Source of the DNA: Bdellovibrio sp.
Lineage (GTDB): Bacteria > Bdellovibrionota > UBA1018
NCBI GenBank assembly: GCA_016213345.1
Contig: JACRAO010000145.1
Span: 1 to 6,455 of the forward strand
DNA: 6,455 bases
Direction of reading: 5' to 3'
Below, piece by piece: positions 6,043 through 6,455 of the stretch (position 1 is its first letter; every line of letters starts with the position of its first letter). A program made the translations under genes and the position numbers. The notes under the pieces are model-generated. The model searched no databases and was not told the origin of the DNA. It worked only from the letters and a program-made list of their open reading frames with translations.

Positions 6043-6411
6043 TTATTCCTCACTTTCTATTTTGACTGGAGGGGATGGGAAAAGATTCATATAGATGCGT
6101 GAGCTAAGTAAATAGAACCGAAGTTCTAGGTGTGATTTTAGATCAGATCGAATCCTGCCAAATCCAACATCCCCGCTGAACCGGATAGAATCCTTATTTT
6201 TGCTGCACTTTGCAAAAATCGTATAATTTGATGGAGAATCATTTTTAACTAAATAGTACTGCTGATATGGAAACATCATGAGCTTAAGAGCGTAATTGTT
6301 ACAGCCGCTATACTGAATTGCGATTCCAACATTTTTTAGATACTTAATTTCTGATCCTTCTGTTTTTCCTGTGATTAGACCATAACCCACTTTGTTAAGA
6401 GAGGTGCCCAT
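6043..6411 (-). CDS. Hypothetical protein preceding the pilin gene, 122 aa
   Basis: I do not recognise this family. The 122-residue protein has no signal peptide and no membrane segment. It has alternating hydrophobic/polar stretches that suggest beta strands, two cysteines (C37, C69), aromatic-rich patches (for example FPYQQYY at 47-53) and an acidic end (IESEE). The ATG at 6411 is supported by a good Shine-Dalgarno (AAGGAAG about 7 bases upstream), so it is probably a real gene. Its stop is only 3 bases from the pilin start, and its last Glu-Glu codons form the GAGGA ribosome site for the pilin, so the two are co-transcribed and probably translationally coupled. The position where P-type systems often carry virB1 (lytic transglycosylase) does not help, because no transglycosylase motif is visible. 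It could be a cytoplasmic regulator or an accessory factor; no function is assigned. Confidence 0.65.
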   Translation of the reverse strand: MGTSLNKVGYGLITGKTEGSEIKYLKNVGIAIQYSGCNNYALKLMMFPYQQYYLVKNDSPSNYTIFAKCSKNKDSIRFSGDVGFGRIRSDLKSHLELRFYLLSSRIYMNLFPSPPVKIESEE

Positions 6412-6455
6412 CGTTTTACTTCCTTTTTCTGTTTCTAAATTTTATTGCAAATTCA
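6412..6455 (-). other. Leader of the hypothetical gene; possible 3' end of an upstream gene
   Basis: These 44 bases lie upstream of the first complete gene. They contain its Shine-Dalgarno (AAGGAAG near 6419-6425). One frame is open from the window edge to a TAA at 6416-6418 and would read as a 12-residue basic tail (EFAIKFRNRKRK), so an upstream gene of the same operon may end here. That is too short to support as a gene. A TGCAATAAAAT stretch (about 6438-6448 read on the minus strand) faintly resembles an extended -10 box, but its -35 region would be at or beyond the window edge. Confidence 0.3.

Overview
The whole window is one minus-strand operon segment encoding the core of a conjugation-type type IV secretion system (T4SS). 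Read in the direction of transcription (high to low coordinates) it holds: a small unrecognised ORF (6411-6043), a VirB2/TrbC-like pilin (6039-5755), an intrinsic-terminator-like hairpin, VirB3/TraL (5636-5280), the VirB4/TraC ATPase (5283-2851), VirB5/TrbJ (2854-2162), VirB6/TrbL (2158-1103), a short VirB8/TraE-like protein (1078-533), a 68-residue chimeric ORF (536-330), and the N-terminal half of a VirB9/TraK/TrbG-like protein that runs off the window at base 1. No convincing gene lies on the plus strand. Genes are packed with 4-base ATGA overlaps or gaps of 3-24 bases. The one real intergenic gap (118 bases) carries the hairpin.

The products should assemble together. VirB2 and VirB5 would be pilus subunits, VirB3, VirB4 and VirB6 the inner-membrane platform with its motor, and VirB8 and VirB9 the periplasmic arches and the outer-membrane core. 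Gene order is the P-type order virB2-3-4-5-6-8-9. The 181-residue VirB8 and the VirB4 have some F-type (TraE/TraC) character. No canonical VirB7 lipoprotein is seen.

The most unusual feature is at the virB8/virB9 junction. A direct tandem duplication with a 203-bp period has copied the last ~53 bases of virB8 together with the first ~150 bases of virB9. This created a 68-codon ORF whose first 53 residues are a diverged copy of the VirB9 N-terminus and whose last 16 are a copy of the VirB8 C-terminus. Its frame, Shine-Dalgarno and stop/start overlaps are intact although the two copies differ at about 30% of bases, so it is old and may be functional. The second notable feature is the hairpin plus T-tract just after the pilin gene, which probably attenuates read-through and gives pilin excess.

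The organism is a Gram-negative (diderm) bacterium with an A+T-rich, Proteobacteria-like T4SS. The style of the proteins is compatible with a Bdellovibrio/Bacteriovorax-type lineage, but that is a guess. Whether the locus is on a plasmid, an integrative element or the chromosome cannot be told, because no relaxase, coupling protein, att site or origin is in view.
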